Positions 23,601 through 35,110 of a stretch of 64,000 nucleotides of DNA are shown one piece after another. Both the position numbers and the translations under genes were made by a program. The notes below the pieces were generated by a model, which worked only from the letters and a program-made list of their open reading frames with translations, did not search any database and was not told the origin of the DNA. The number at the start of each line of letters is the position of its first letter. The stretch's first letter is position 1. This DNA is from Phascolomyces articulosus (Eukaryota > Mucoromycota > Mucoromycetes > Mucorales > Lichtheimiaceae), in contig JAIXMP010000011.1 in assembly GCA_025677815.1 (NCBI GenBank), forward strand, positions 744,001 through 808,000, in the 5' to 3' direction.

Positions 23601-26112
23601 TGATTTTCATCGTTTATCATGTTGAAGGCCAAGTTTTCGTACATTTGTGTCACCTGTTCCCATGTACCATCATTGATGATATCAGTGATCACCTGAATAA
23701 CAAGATCATTCAGGGGTGAATTCCAAAAGGTTTCGAAATAGGATTTAAATGTGCTGACTGTATGTCGCCATGCGAAAAAATCTGATTTGTTATCTGTACC
23801 ACTTTTTGTACTTAGTTGATCTCGAATAGAATCTTCAAAGGAAGGAGAAGGGGGTGGTGGCCATGTCGCTGAATCCATATTATAAGCGGACGATGGTCGT
23901 GGGCTGTGATTCGGTGATGATCGAAGGCTATTAGGTTGTGGATCTTTTAAGCTGGTAACGGAGAGGATCGAAAGTATCATGCTGATAGTATTGATATAGA
24001 CAGATCGTTGATTCATGTTATCATGCCAATCGGGTAAATATGTTTGTAAGCTGGATGCTGTTAATTTTTCTTGAACAAAATTCAATAATAACGATACGGA
24101 AGAGGATGGTTGTCGAAGTTCTTCATTTGTTGCATTGATAAACCAGTCTGTCGCTATATCACATATAATATGAACATGCAAATTAAATATTCGTTATATA
24201 TTACTTTCATCTTTTTTAACTAGAATATCAATTCCTTACCACATTCTGATAAAACATATAATACAATGGTATACGCTGGTTCTAATTGCGTATCTGGTTC
24301 TTGCCAATAACGCTGCCAATTGAATTTCAATGTCAATTACCGTTCAACATTTGTTTTGCTTGCTATTAATGTTGATTACTTACTGGAAGGAATTTTTCGA
24401 TAATCAATTTTCCAATTGCTGCTTTTGATGCTGAGTCCAATTTATTGGAATGTGTATTTGGCATTAATGATCTACATAATGCTTCTACAACACAATAGCG
24501 TGCGACAAGAACTGGAATCATATCATTGCTTTGATCAACCTTGTTGTTATCATCAGCATGCTCATCATTGACATCCTCGATAACATGATGTTGGGGTATA
24601 ATAAAATAGCGATCCCATTCCACCCCAACTAGTGGAATAATATTTCCACTGGCCAACTTATCCAATAAGTCGAATATACTGGATTGGATGTGATCAAATT
24701 CTTCTTCATGGCGTGAATAGGGTCGCTCCAATATTGTGTTGGCCAAAGAAGAAGACGCAGATGAAAAGGCATCCACAAGGGTATACACGAGGGCATGAAA
24801 TGCAGCAAAAGAAGAGGGTAAAAAGTTCGGATTGCCCATACAAGGTGCCAACATGAGCTTCAGTGTTGCAACAAGGCGCATTTTAAGTTTTAGTTGACCT
24901 AACTTTAAAAGCCTACAACAAAACATGATTTGTTCGAAATTATCCTATATAGAAATGGCGCGAATAGATGTATTACGATACATTAGCAAAATAATAAATA
25001 AAGTAATAGTGCCTTGATAGCTCCAGATCTATATATCATATAAAAGCAAATTGAGCATTTATCCGCCCTTCCGATAGCACATATACTTACGATAGGATCC
25101 AGTTGTTTGAAACGTTCCCGGATGTAATCGAAAATATCCAAGGCCTGCTGACAATCATTTACTATATACCAGAAAAAAAATAACAACTAATGAACCAACA
25201 GTATTTTGAAGAATGCCTTTTTTGACATCATATCACATGGCTTATATCGATGACACGCCATTTTCCATTCTTTCCTTTTTTGATTGTATTATTGTTTTTC
25301 TTACCGTTGACGGGTGATTGACTAAACGGAACGGATAAAACGCCCAAAATATCACCAGCAAAAGGTAACTGTGTAGCTAATTTATGTCGTTCCACAACTT
25401 CTAGGATCGAACCCATGATAGCGGCTATTCGGGTTTGATCGGTCCGAACATCTTCATTCAAAATATCATGATGACTCCCACCACCCATCAAGTCTGCTTT
25501 TGAATATCGCATAAATAAATTTCGTCGATTACCATTCTCTTGATGATGATCGTTGATATTGTTTCCATTACCATTGTGATTATTTTGGTGTGGATCCAAT
25601 GTATTATGAATACCAGTCGATAAACCCGCTTGACGATGTCTCCCATGAGGTCGTAATAAGAGTTTTTCAAGGTCACGTTCCAGTCGTACGATATCTTGCT
25701 GAGCTGTGGTTGTGGTAGCATAGATTCCACCTCTGGCACGTAAATGTTGTCGATGATAACCACCTCCTGATCCATTACTTGGTGTATGATAGCCATTGGT
25801 TGTTATACTAGGTGTAATACTCGTAGGTTGTGTGGTTGAATAACTATTCGTACTACTGCTATAGTTACTACTAGTACTCGGCTGGTTTCGTAAAAATAAA
25901 TTATGTCCACGACCTAAACGAACGGCTACAGCCGCTGCTGTGGCTGTTGCTGGCATAGAAGGCCGACTTGGATCAGAATCTTTCTTCGATTGCTGATTGT
26001 TTCTGTGATGAAGGGATGCATTACGTAATGGTGGCAATAATTTGGGTTGAGATACAAAGACGGATGGTGGTTGAGGTGGTGAAGCTCCATTGCCATTATG
26101 CTCGTTCGACAT
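17687..26112 (-). CDS. Giant helical-repeat protein, probable UNC80-family (NALCN/Cch1-type channel auxiliary subunit)
   Basis: Six exons: 26112-25305, 25161-25091, 24902-24384, 24312-24240, 24153-22170, 22100-17687; phases all match and give 2,622 residues. The N-terminal about 250 residues are low complexity (Asn/Ser/Gly). The rest is helical, HEAT/ARM-like, with conserved-looking blocks such as FAWCRFYAVHEETFVFQ and GDLGKSKINHQRELLTRLR. Ser/Gly/Asn-rich inserts lie near the C-terminus. No catalytic motif or clear membrane segment is seen. Length and the HEE(T/S)FVFQ-type block recall fungal proteins annotated with UNC80 domains, large scaffolds of the NALCN sodium-leak channel in animals; the fungal partner would be a Cch1-like channel. 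I considered Mediator Med12 and found no LCEWA-type region. The intron before exon 3 uses an AAAG acceptor to keep phase. Gene model firm, family tentative. Confidence 0.6.
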
Positions 26113-27143
26113 TTCAGGCTCGTCTCTCTATTTTATTTTTTACGTGATGCAAAAACTGGTATATAAAAATTGTTTTTAATAAAAAAGTATATTATTAGGT
26201 AATGCGAAAAAAGAAAAAAAAATGAACTAGGAATATTTACAAAACTTTTTACTTTTCTCACTTCTTGTCTGTCTCCAACAACAAAAAAAATATAACGAAT
26301 GGTGAAAAAAAAGAGATCAATATCAAGTAGCAGAGACAATCAAACTTCAGTAATTTTATTAACCAAATTAGTGGAAATTCCCTTTCTGTAAAGTGGCTCC
26401 GACTTTTGCAAATCTACCGATTATCCCGGAAAAGAATAACGCCAAAAACCAGAGATGGGGCGTTTTGTAACTTTTTTTTTTATTTTTGTTCTTTTGGGAA
26501 AAAAAGAAGTATCTTGATTTTAATTTATATTGATATATAAACATATATCTCGGTTGAACGGTTATACTTCATTTAATATGGTAAAAATAAGCATCACTAC
26601 CAGGGTATAATAATTCTTTGTTGTTTCTGTGCATTAAACATTTAATTTTACATATTGAGGTAAGTATCAATATAAATAAATAACATGCACTCCTTGAAAG
26701 GGAGAATAATATATAATATTACCATGAACAACTATTACTGCGTTTTGTTATATATACTAAAATAAAATGGATCTATTAGATAGATTGATTGGATCGGAAA
26801 GATTATTATTCGTTAATGGTCATCCTACATAAATGAACTCTAATAGTGAAGCTGATAGTTTACTTAAATGTAATATAATGTTATGGTATTAAATCATTAA
26901 ATTTGTATAGCGTTAAATATTGACTGTATTATGATAAACAGCTATTAGTTGAAAATATCAGTCATGCATTGACGTGGGAAGGGAACATGAGGTAATTCAT
27001 GGCAGATTGGGAAATAATAGCGAGGCCCTAAATTTGCCATGAACGTAATGAGTGAACGCAATCTTGTCCTGCTTGCGAACAAAGGTACAATACGCGACTT
27101 TTTTCTTTTTTTCACCAGCTTCTTTTTATTATTTTCTAAAACA
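26113..27143. other. Divergent promoter region
   Basis: About 1 kb between the UNC80-like gene (minus) and the proteasome gene (plus). AT-rich with T-tracts (about 26471). No TATA box or known element could be assigned with confidence; nothing else seen. Confidence 0.5.
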
Positions 27144-28240
27144 ATGGCTCGAAGATACGATTCACGGACAACCATCTTTTCGCCCGAAGGTATATAAAAA
27201 ATAAATTCACACAACACCATGATTGGAATTCTTGATTATTATTATTTTTCAAGAATTAATGTCTTTTTTTTTCTGAATATTAATATACACGTAATATCCA
27301 CGTAATATAAAAAACAGGGCGTTTATACCAAGTCGAGTATGCCATGGAAGCTATTTCGCATGCCGGTATTGCATTAGGTATTCTTGCTAAAGACGGTATT
27401 GTGATTGCTGCCGAAAAGAAAGTGACTTCAAAATTATTGGAACAATCCGCATCTGCTGAAAAGATCTACAAGCTGAACGAGTAAGCAAAAAATAAAGTTC
27501 ATTTCTTTTTATTACTGTATTCTTGCTCTTTCTGCATAAAATGTGTGAATGGCAAAAAAAAAACGAAAAAAAGCTCATATATATTCTATGATGGATAATA
27601 GTCGCATGATTTGTGGTGTAGCTGGTATGACAGCCGATGCAAATATTTTAATCAATTGGGCTCGATCAAACGCACAACGATACCTTTTTACCTATAACGA
27701 AGAAATGCCAGTGGAACAATTAGTTCAACGTTTGTGTGATTTAAAACAAGGCTACACACAATATGGTGGTTTGCGTCCATTTGGTGTATCCTTCATTTTT
27801 GCTGGTTATGATGACCATTATGGATTCCAATTGTATCATTCGGATCCCTCTGGAAACTATGGTGGATGGAAGGCAACATGTATCGGTGCCAACAATGCAA
27901 CTGCACAAAGTATCTTAAAGCAAGATCACAAGGATGATATGACAGTGGAAGAAGCTAAGGCTTTGGCTATTAAGGTCTTGAGCAAGACCATGGATAGTAC
28001 TACTCTTAATAGTGAAAAATGTAAGTTGTTTTCTTGGTTATTTATCTCAAGTGGAAAATAAGAGTAAGATTTGGTTTTGTTAACATTATGAAATTTTATT
28101 ATCAATCTTTTTTAGTGGAATTTGCTACTATTCGTATGGTCAATGACAAGGTGAAATATGATCTTTACAAACCAGAAGAAATTGATGCATTGTTGAAGGA
28201 ACAAAATGTAGGAAGTGACGCAATGGAGGAAGGCCAATAA
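27144..28240 (+). CDS. PRE9: 20S proteasome subunit alpha-3/alpha type-4 (PRE9/PSMA4)
   Basis: Structural alpha-ring subunit of the 20S proteasome. Exons 27144-27189, 27318-27480, 27602-28020, 28116-28240; 250 residues, the normal size. The N-terminus [20 protein letters not shown] then VEYAMEAI is the alpha-subunit signature that gates the core pore. [28 protein letters not shown] and [18 protein letters not shown] follow in the PSMA4/Pre9 order. The C-terminus is short and acidic, without the long Lys/Glu tail of metazoan PSMA4. The first intron falls inside the SPEG motif. Confidence 0.95.
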
Positions 28241-28399
28241 AATAATACATTACTCTTATTTTATATATATCTCAATTAAAAAAGTAATCCGCATGCACGT
28301 TTTTTTATATTTGTAACAAAGAAGAAAACATATGGAATTATGTTTGGAGTAGAATGAGAAATAAAGGAAGAAGGAAATGGAGAAAGAGAGCTTATTATC

Positions 28400-29658
28400 T
28401 TATTGAAGATAATAAGCAGCAGCACCACAAATAACGGTTGTAAGAATCGATGAAACAAAGTTTACCTAATCAATGGTTGTTACAAGTCAGTCAGTAGAGT
28501 GATACGATACCAGTGATTTGGGAGGAGTGCCAATTCATGTGTATCAAAATGAAATCGAATTTACCTGGTGGTTATCCAAAATATTCCATCCACTGATAAC
28601 AGTAGCATCTTTATCATCTTCTACCACCATTTTTCTTTTATCAGAATATAACGTTCTTTGAACTGTTGCACCAAGAATGGAATCAATCTAATTTACTTAA
28701 TATATCAGTATCATCAATAGGTTTTTTATACCGAACGCTATCGCTTCTTGGGATATATATTTACCAATGAACCGCCTAAACCAGCTAATCCACCTAAAAC
28801 AACAATCTCCCATGGAAGGCCATGACATGATTGTTGTATGGCCAAAGTAATTGCACCTGATAGGCCAACACATGCACCTCCAGCTATGGATGCTGCAAGA
28901 CCTAATGGTGATACACCACCATTTGTTCCTGGGGGAACTTTTTTAAACTTGATGATGGAGATTGGCCAAGATTTATTCAAAATACCTAATTCACTTGCCC
29001 ACTATACAGATAAACACGCGCTAATTAAAACATGTGGTGTTTTTTCATCCACTGCCATCAAAGATTCACTCAATAAAACAAACTTATATATTTACCGTAT
29101 CTCCTGCGCAACATGCATAATGTCTATTATGGAGAAAGAGAGGTGAGATGAAATATATTATCCAGCGTTCATTTTACACATTTATTCTCACTTACCCCAT
29201 ATAGGCCCAGAAAAGAATGACACTATTCCGAGTTTCATCAAAACAGGATACTTGTCCTTCATAATAAATTTGAAATAGAGTGACAATAATACCGCCTGTT
29301 AAGCCATTACACGCGACTTGAATCAATGTTCGTTCACTCGAATGATCATAATCTGCTTCTAACATTCGTTTTCGTTCTGCTTTGAACTATACATTCATAA
29401 ATAACGATGAGTTTTCCTCTAATATATAGACTTTCTTATTTTCTTATGTTAAACAAGTTGTTCACGTACCTTTGTCAACTTGGAACTTGCGAGGAAAAAC
29501 GTTAAAAGAATAACTGTAAAATAGGCATAAGATGAACTAAAGGTGACCATGCCAAGGGCAAATGCACCAGCAGCACCATTAGGAGATAATGACTTTTTAC
29601 GCCGAGAATGAATCACGAGTAGAACAGAGAGTGCTAAAGCAAACAGATAGTTTGGCAT
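28400..29658 (-). CDS. TMEM19: TMEM19 / DUF92 integral membrane protein
   Basis: Six exons: 29658-29470, 29386-29196, 29123-29096, 29001-28765, 28687-28565, 28465-28400; 277 residues. Several hydrophobic segments suggest about six membrane spans. Family-specific blocks are visible: FFLASSKLTK at the end of exon 1, GHYACCAGDT-WASELGIL across the exon 3/4 join, KKVPPGTNGGVS, GGLAGLGGSL, DSILGATVQ, and ILDNHQVNFVSS, where NN-A-VN is usual. Exon 3 is only 28 nt. Bacterial and plant DUF92 members include phytol/phytyl-phosphate kinases (VTE6), so a CTP-dependent lipid kinase role is possible but not shown here. The transcript runs in the same direction as its right-hand neighbours. Confidence 0.9.
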
Positions 29659-29747
29659 TCTTTTTAAATAAATATTTGTTAAATGAAAAGAAAAAAGAAA
29701 TACAAATCACAAAATTCAGTTATTCCGAAATAAGTAACAATGATGGA

Positions 29748-29951
29748 TTAATAATTATCATCGACATCCAGATGCATAGAATACCGATTCTACAGAACCA
29801 ATAACAGATAACCTTTATAATATTGGCAACAGTTATGTGATCACAACTTCCAACGATTTACCTGATCCTCTCTCCATGCTACTTCTAGTAAATAAATCCC
29901 GTCCGTATCTAACATATTCCTCAGTAACCATAATAAATATAATGAATCCAT
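29748..29951 (-). CDS. Possible 43-residue two-exon micro-gene
   Basis: Not recognised. It fits between the TMEM19-like promoter and the stop of the RS-rich gene. Exon 1 29951-29862 starts MDSLYLLWLLRNM and ends REDQ at a GTAAAT donor; a 72 bp intron ends TTCTGTAG; exon 2 29789-29748 reads NRYSMHLDVDDNY then stop. Intron length and donor match neighbouring genes, and both exons have balanced composition with an N-terminal hydrophobic stretch. It could instead be part of a 5' UTR or an upstream ORF of the TMEM19-like transcript. Confidence 0.35.
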
Positions 29952-29996
29952 GTTCAAACATATTTTATTTCATTATTTATATATAAATGTTTGTAA

Positions 29997-31131
29997 TTAA
30001 AATGCAGAATTCAGGAATTGTAATAAGTTGGAACGATTTTGATCACGTAGCTTGTCATCCGATGATTTATGCACCTTAAGCTTGATCTAAATAATGAATA
30101 TATTTTCTCCTGCTCAGTTCTATTGGAATGTTCATCCTTTTTCGCAGCTCAATGTTGTTCTTAGCAAATATTACCTTTTTACCAGTGATTGCACTTCGTC
30201 TTTTATCATCTTCACTATCATCCTCATCACTGGTACTTCTTCGACTCTTTCGATGTTTTTTCTAAAACGTATATATAAGTCAACGATTTCAGCATATACA
30301 TTATCAAACCCCAAATCTTCCGTCCAAACTAATGCATGTAGTGTATCTATAATCCATACTTACACTTTTCTTATGTTTTCTGCTACTACGATGTTGTTTC
30401 TTTGACTTTCGTTTTCGTCTCTTTTCATCTATGATACAATATGATTATTTAGCATTTGAAACGTAAAAAAAAAGTATATTATTGCCCATATACTCTTCAC
30501 ATTCACCCATATTAAAACAGTATTATACCTTCTGATTCTGATTCAGAACTACTTTCATCTTCTGAAGAAGAAGCAGAAGGACTCTGGGAACGATGACGGT
30601 TACTGTGGTGACGGCGACGATGCGATGGAGATCTTGAACGACGATCTATTTCATTTTTTCACATTCCACACAAAAGTATTATCATCGTCGTCATGATTGT
30701 TTTATCGCCATAGTAGTTTGATTGTTCATGTCATTTTTCCCGTACCGTAAAAACCCGTCATCCGATATTTGTATGGAATGATATGTAAAGGTCCAATGAA
30801 AAAGAAAAAAAGACAACGTATAAGGAAATGCCATTCTATTTTACTCACATATAGGAACAAATAAAAGTTCTTCAAAAAAGTTATAACATACCACTTTTTC
30901 TCTTGGAACTGTATCTATCCGGACTATCATGACGTCGATGAGAAGAAGAACGATCGGATCGTGGACGTGGTGAACGACTACGACTTCTCTTACGATGTTC
31001 GCTTTTTGAAGAACGTTCTAATTACATGTTTTATATTTTTTTGCCTCTTGTTCATTTAGCATATATTATTTTGGAGTAAACGTTTTAAAAGATTTCCTTT
31101 CAGGTTTTTTGGTACCTTTGCGATCGCCCAT
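29997..31131 (-). CDS. RS-rich small nuclear protein (splicing-factor-like)
   Basis: Six exons: 31131-31116, 31017-30892, 30645-30529, 30428-30364, 30261-30175, 30086-29997; 166 residues, phases consistent. Sequence is almost wholly basic/serine: MGDRK, then RS blocks (KRSRSRSPRPRS; DRRSRSPSHRRR), a Ser/Glu stretch, Lys/Arg-rich nuclear-localisation-like stretches, then a clearly non-repetitive tail ITGKKIKLKVHKSSDD and RDQNRSNLLQFLNSAF. RS domains are typical of pre-mRNA splicing proteins; no RRM is present. The ordered C-terminal 35 residues look like the functional module and are probably conserved. The tiny first exon (16 nt) and phase-by-phase agreement support the model. Confidence 0.72.
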
Positions 31132-31901
31132 TATTGCTTTATTATTATTTGTTGGAGTAGAAAAAAAAAAAAGGGACTCCAACGGAGTTGTTGGTAACTC
31201 CTGCTTGAAAAAGAAGGGCGCCACTGGATTGAGCTCTTGAAATAACTATTGGTTTTTTGACTTAGTATATATCTATTTATCGTGAAACACTTGCACACCT
31301 CTTCTTCAATAGTACGTAAAACATGAATAAGCAAAAAAAAACCATCACAAGCTGACGATCGTCGGATTTCTTTCCTTTCGATAGCAATAGCTCCGGAAAT
31401 TATTATCAAACAAACTAGCATCACCCTCCAACTTTATGTTAATAAAAGGCAGGGTTTACGGTTGTTAAAATATAAATCCATATATCAATTACATATATAT
31501 ATATTAAATGATAAATTTTATAAAGTCGAATGAATACATATATATAATAATAGATTTATCAAAGCAGTAGAAATGATTATTTTTGTTTAAGTAGTAGTAG
31601 TTGTTGGTTGCTTGTTACATTCTTCGGGTCAACAAGAAGAATCAGCACAAGGATATAGGCATAAATATAAAAATATGCATGGCTTTCCTTCTTGTTGATG
31701 AATAGCCACTCTGATAAGCGCTTGACATAATAAAACTGGTCCAATTCAAGATTTAAGATGCCACATACTAATTGATATTCGATTATACACCTATCAAAAC
31801 TAAACCAAGCTCCGTTCCTGTACCTTTTGTGGTTCTTTTCGTTCCTATCTCTGTACAAATATATTTCCTACTCTCCTTGTCTCTTTTTATATTTAAAGCC
31901 A
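31132..31901. other. Divergent intergenic region
   Basis: Between the RS-rich gene (minus) and the GH5 gene (plus). AT-rich with TATATATA runs (about 31494-31506). ORFs here are upstream read-through of AT-rich DNA. No further gene seen. Confidence 0.5.
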
Positions 31902-34565
31902 ATGGTTACTACCCATCTTGAAGAGCAAACCAATGCTGGTATTATTACTTCCACGACAATAGCAAAAACAAAAGCAACCCGTACAGCACCAGCACCAGCA
32001 CCAGCAGCTCATGAATGGACGAGCAGTAATATAACTCATGATGCTGAATGGTTTACAGATGATCATGGTCGAAAACTTTTGTTACGAGGAGTCAATTTAT
32101 GTGGCTCATCCAAATTACCGACCAAACCATATGAAGGATCAACTCATTTATATGATGAAAAGCTATTTTGGGATCATCGTAATGTCAGTTTCGTTGGAAG
32201 ACCGTTTCCTCTCAGCGACGCGCCAATGCATTTTGCGCGTTTACGGGCTTGGGGTTTAACTTTGGTTCGCTTGTTGATTCCATGGGAAAGCATTGAACAC
32301 AAAGGACCTGGGGAATATGATGAAGAATATATTGAATACTTACGTCATTTGATTGGGATGATGCCTGCTTATGGTATCAAATGTTTTATTGACCCACATC
32401 AAGATACTGTAATATATTTATACATTTTGCATTAAATTTTTGACAAGTGACAGGTTCATCCTTGCTTACTGCTTTACACTGAAATAAACCTTGTTATTTT
32501 ATTTAGTGGTCTCGATTTTCAGGTGGTTCTGGTGCACCTGGTTGGACTTTTGAAGTTGCTGGTATGGATATAAAAGCATTTAAAGAAACAGGTGCTGCTT
32601 ATGTTCACAATACCAATGCTGTTCCTGGTGATCCATTACCTATGGTAAGTAATGATAAACAACTCTTTTTTTTTGGACATTGAAAAAATAAATTACTAAA
32701 TCATGCCATAATAAATATAGGTCTGGCCAACAAATTATACCAAATTAGCCAGTTGTACAATGTTTACCTTATTTTTTGCAGGCGATACGTTTGCACCTAA
32801 ACATACCTATGAGGGTCAATCCATTCAACAATTTTTATCCAATCATTTTATTCAAGCTTTCCAGCATTTGGCTACTCGATTGATTGATTTAGAAGCCGTC
32901 ATTGGATTTGAAGTATTGAACGAGCCACATCACGGATACATTGGTTTGGAGACACTGAAAGCGTTTGATCCTATTGTTAATCTCATCTTTGGAGATGCAC
33001 CAACTCCTTTGCAATGTTTTGCATTAGGGGATGGGTTTCCGCAAAAAGTCGGTGTTTATGCGAAATCATGGCCTATCCCCACAAGAAAATCACATACCCG
33101 TTGGATTAATGAAAACAGGCGAAAAGCATGGACTACAGGTGACGGATGTATCTGGCGCCAACATGGTGTCTGGGATACCAATGGAAAAGGAAAACCTGTT
33201 TTAAAGAACTCCTCCTATTTTTCAAAACATCCAGAGACAGGTGATAAAGTTGATTTTTATCAAGATTTCTATGTTCCCTTTGTCAATCGATATGCCCAAG
33301 CTATTCAAAAAGTGAGAAAAGAATGGTTTTGTTTTGTGGAACCAATGGCAAATGAACCATCCCCCGTTTATTCAGAATCGGATCATCACCATAATGTGGT
33401 GTTTGCACCTCATTGGTATGATTTGAACTGTGTGTTTTACAAGAAATTTGATGGCCGCGTTACTCATGATGTTCAATCTTTGCAAAATGTAAGATATTAT
33501 ACCGTGTGTGTGAAGAAAGAGGGGAGGGAAAGTTGGACGATCGATAAAGGGATACATCACTAAATTTCATAATTATAATATAATAGGGTGGCAATGTAAT
33601 TAGTGCTACTTATTTCGGTCGTAACGGTGCCAAAAAGAACTATAGAGGACAAATCAAAAATATTAAAAAAAGTGGCCTTGAAAATATGGGCCAAAAGCCG
33701 TGTATTTTCGGTGAAGTAGGTATTCCAATGGATTTAAATCAAAGAGCAGCATTTTCAACGGGTGATTATACAAACCATATCCATTTTATGGATGCCATGA
33801 TTCATGCATTAGAGACAAACCTTGTTAATTTCACGTAAGAAAGTTTTTTTATTTCATGTCAAACGCAAGTAAAATTGTATGTTAATCTTGTATTTTGCGT
33901 TAGATTATGGAATTATGATGTTTGTAATGATGACGAATATGGCGATCATTGGAACGGTGAAAACTTTTCCATCTTTTCTTCTAAACAAAGTGATCAAAGC
34001 GTAGAAGCAACAACAGAAGATTTAGCTTCTTTGAGTTCAGGTGAATCACCTACTAAAACTGCAACAGAGGATCCAAGTCGATTACATGACGGTGGGCGTG
34101 TACTTCAAGCTGCTATTGTAAGAGTAGAACATTGAGAATGGAAGAAACCTTTGGCTTTTTTTTATATTTGAATATGACTAACAACGCTATATAAAAAAAC
34201 ATTAGCGACCCTATGCCTCCAAAGTGGCCGGAACACCTGAAAAGGCCGAATTCGACATAGATTCCCTAGAATACATATTTGAGTTTAAACCATTTGACAA
34301 ACAAGACATTTCCTCCAAGACAGTAACAACAACTGAACTATATATACCCCACTACCATTATGGATCGAACAAGACAGGTGTACTGGTAGAAGTATCAGAG
34401 GGTACCTGGGAATACAATCCAGACTCACAAACATTATACCATCGATACGATCTTTCTCGTAATAATGATTCAAAATCGATTAGTATTCGAGTCAACAGTG
34501 CTAATGAAGCCAATAGAATGAAATCAATTAACAACTCCAAGATTAGTAATTGCACAGTCATGTAA
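31902..34565 (+). CDS. GH5 beta-glucosidase of the EGCrP/Sgl1 (steryl- or ceramide-glucoside hydrolase) type with C-terminal CaaX
   Basis: Likely hydrolyses steryl-glucosides or glucosylceramide on the cytosolic side. Exons 31902-32408, 32507-32644, 32721-33488, 33587-33834, 33904-34117, 34206-34565; 744 residues. GH5 barrel landmarks: LRGVNLCGSSK, RLLIPWE, IDPHQDTWSRFSGG, acid/base VLNEPHHG (Glu about 283), NVVFAPHWYD, nucleophile IFGEVGIP (Glu about 514), LWNYD. A Ser/Thr-rich linker and a beta-type C-terminal domain follow. There is no signal peptide: the ATG at 31902 begins MVTTHLEEQ, matching the intracellular fungal EGCrP2/Sgl1/Egh1 group. The last four residues are C-T-V-M, a farnesylation-type CaaX box, which could tether the enzyme to membranes. 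An in-frame upstream TTG is not used. Confidence 0.9.
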
Positions 34566-34724
34566 AAAGTTCTTTTTTTATTGTTATCTCACCAATACTA
34601 TTATTAATACTACTCTTTATCAATAAAGTAATAAATATAATGTTATTTGTTCTAAAGAATTATAGACCTATATGCTATGACCTTTCCGTATATATCATAT
34701 ATGCTATAGGTATGATATATTATT
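34566..34724. other. 3' flank of GH5 gene
   Basis: AT-rich, with imperfect palindromes around 34671-34720 (ATATGCTAT/ATAGCATAT-like). It abuts the dispersed repeat. Confidence 0.4.
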
Positions 34725-35110
34725 ATAGATAGAATAACGCCATTATTATGAAATGGGATAAATCAGAACGGTATACCAAATAAGGTATAATGTTCAACAA
34801 TATGAAAATTAAGAAACGAATAAACGCCCTCTTAGCAGAAGACGTAGATAAACAATCATAACGAATATTAACCCTCATCTCTACCAACTCACATAAACAT
34901 GTACCCAACACTAAGTAAATAATTAAAAATAAACACTTCTTCGAAAAGTATAAAAGGACCTCGATTTTATTAGATAGTTTTATCATCATTATTTTTTAAC
35001 GAAATAAGTCTTATAACAATCCCAACGTATTCTCATAACGTCTTTTATTTGCTATTATATTATCTTTTATATTTCACAGTAACGTAATAATCTTTATAAA
35101 ATTTAATCAA
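34725..35110 (-). repeat. Dispersed repeat copy 2 (inverted relative to copy 1)
   Basis: Reverse complement matches 6695-7062. Shared blocks include AACTATCTAATAAAAT, GAGGTCCTTTTATACTTTTC, AGAGGGCGTTTATTC and CATTTCATAATAATGGCGTT. Homology ends sharply near 34725 (after GGCGTTATTCTAT) and fades near 35110. Copies lie about 28 kb apart, pointing in opposite directions, in otherwise gene-free DNA. Confidence 0.75.

Noticed and set aside
17687..26112. Mediator subunit Med12 as identity of the giant gene
   Set aside because: Size and low-complexity ends fit, but no Med12 N-terminal or LCEWA-like region could be found; UNC80-like blocks fit better.
27000..27143. PACE (Rpn4-type) element upstream of the proteasome gene
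   Set aside because: Only a partial TGGCAAA on the reverse strand; not enough to call.
31827..31901. Upstream TTG-initiated extension of the GH5 protein
   Set aside because: TTG is not a usual fungal start and the extension resembles a translated 5' UTR; the ATG at 31902 gives a normal N-terminus.
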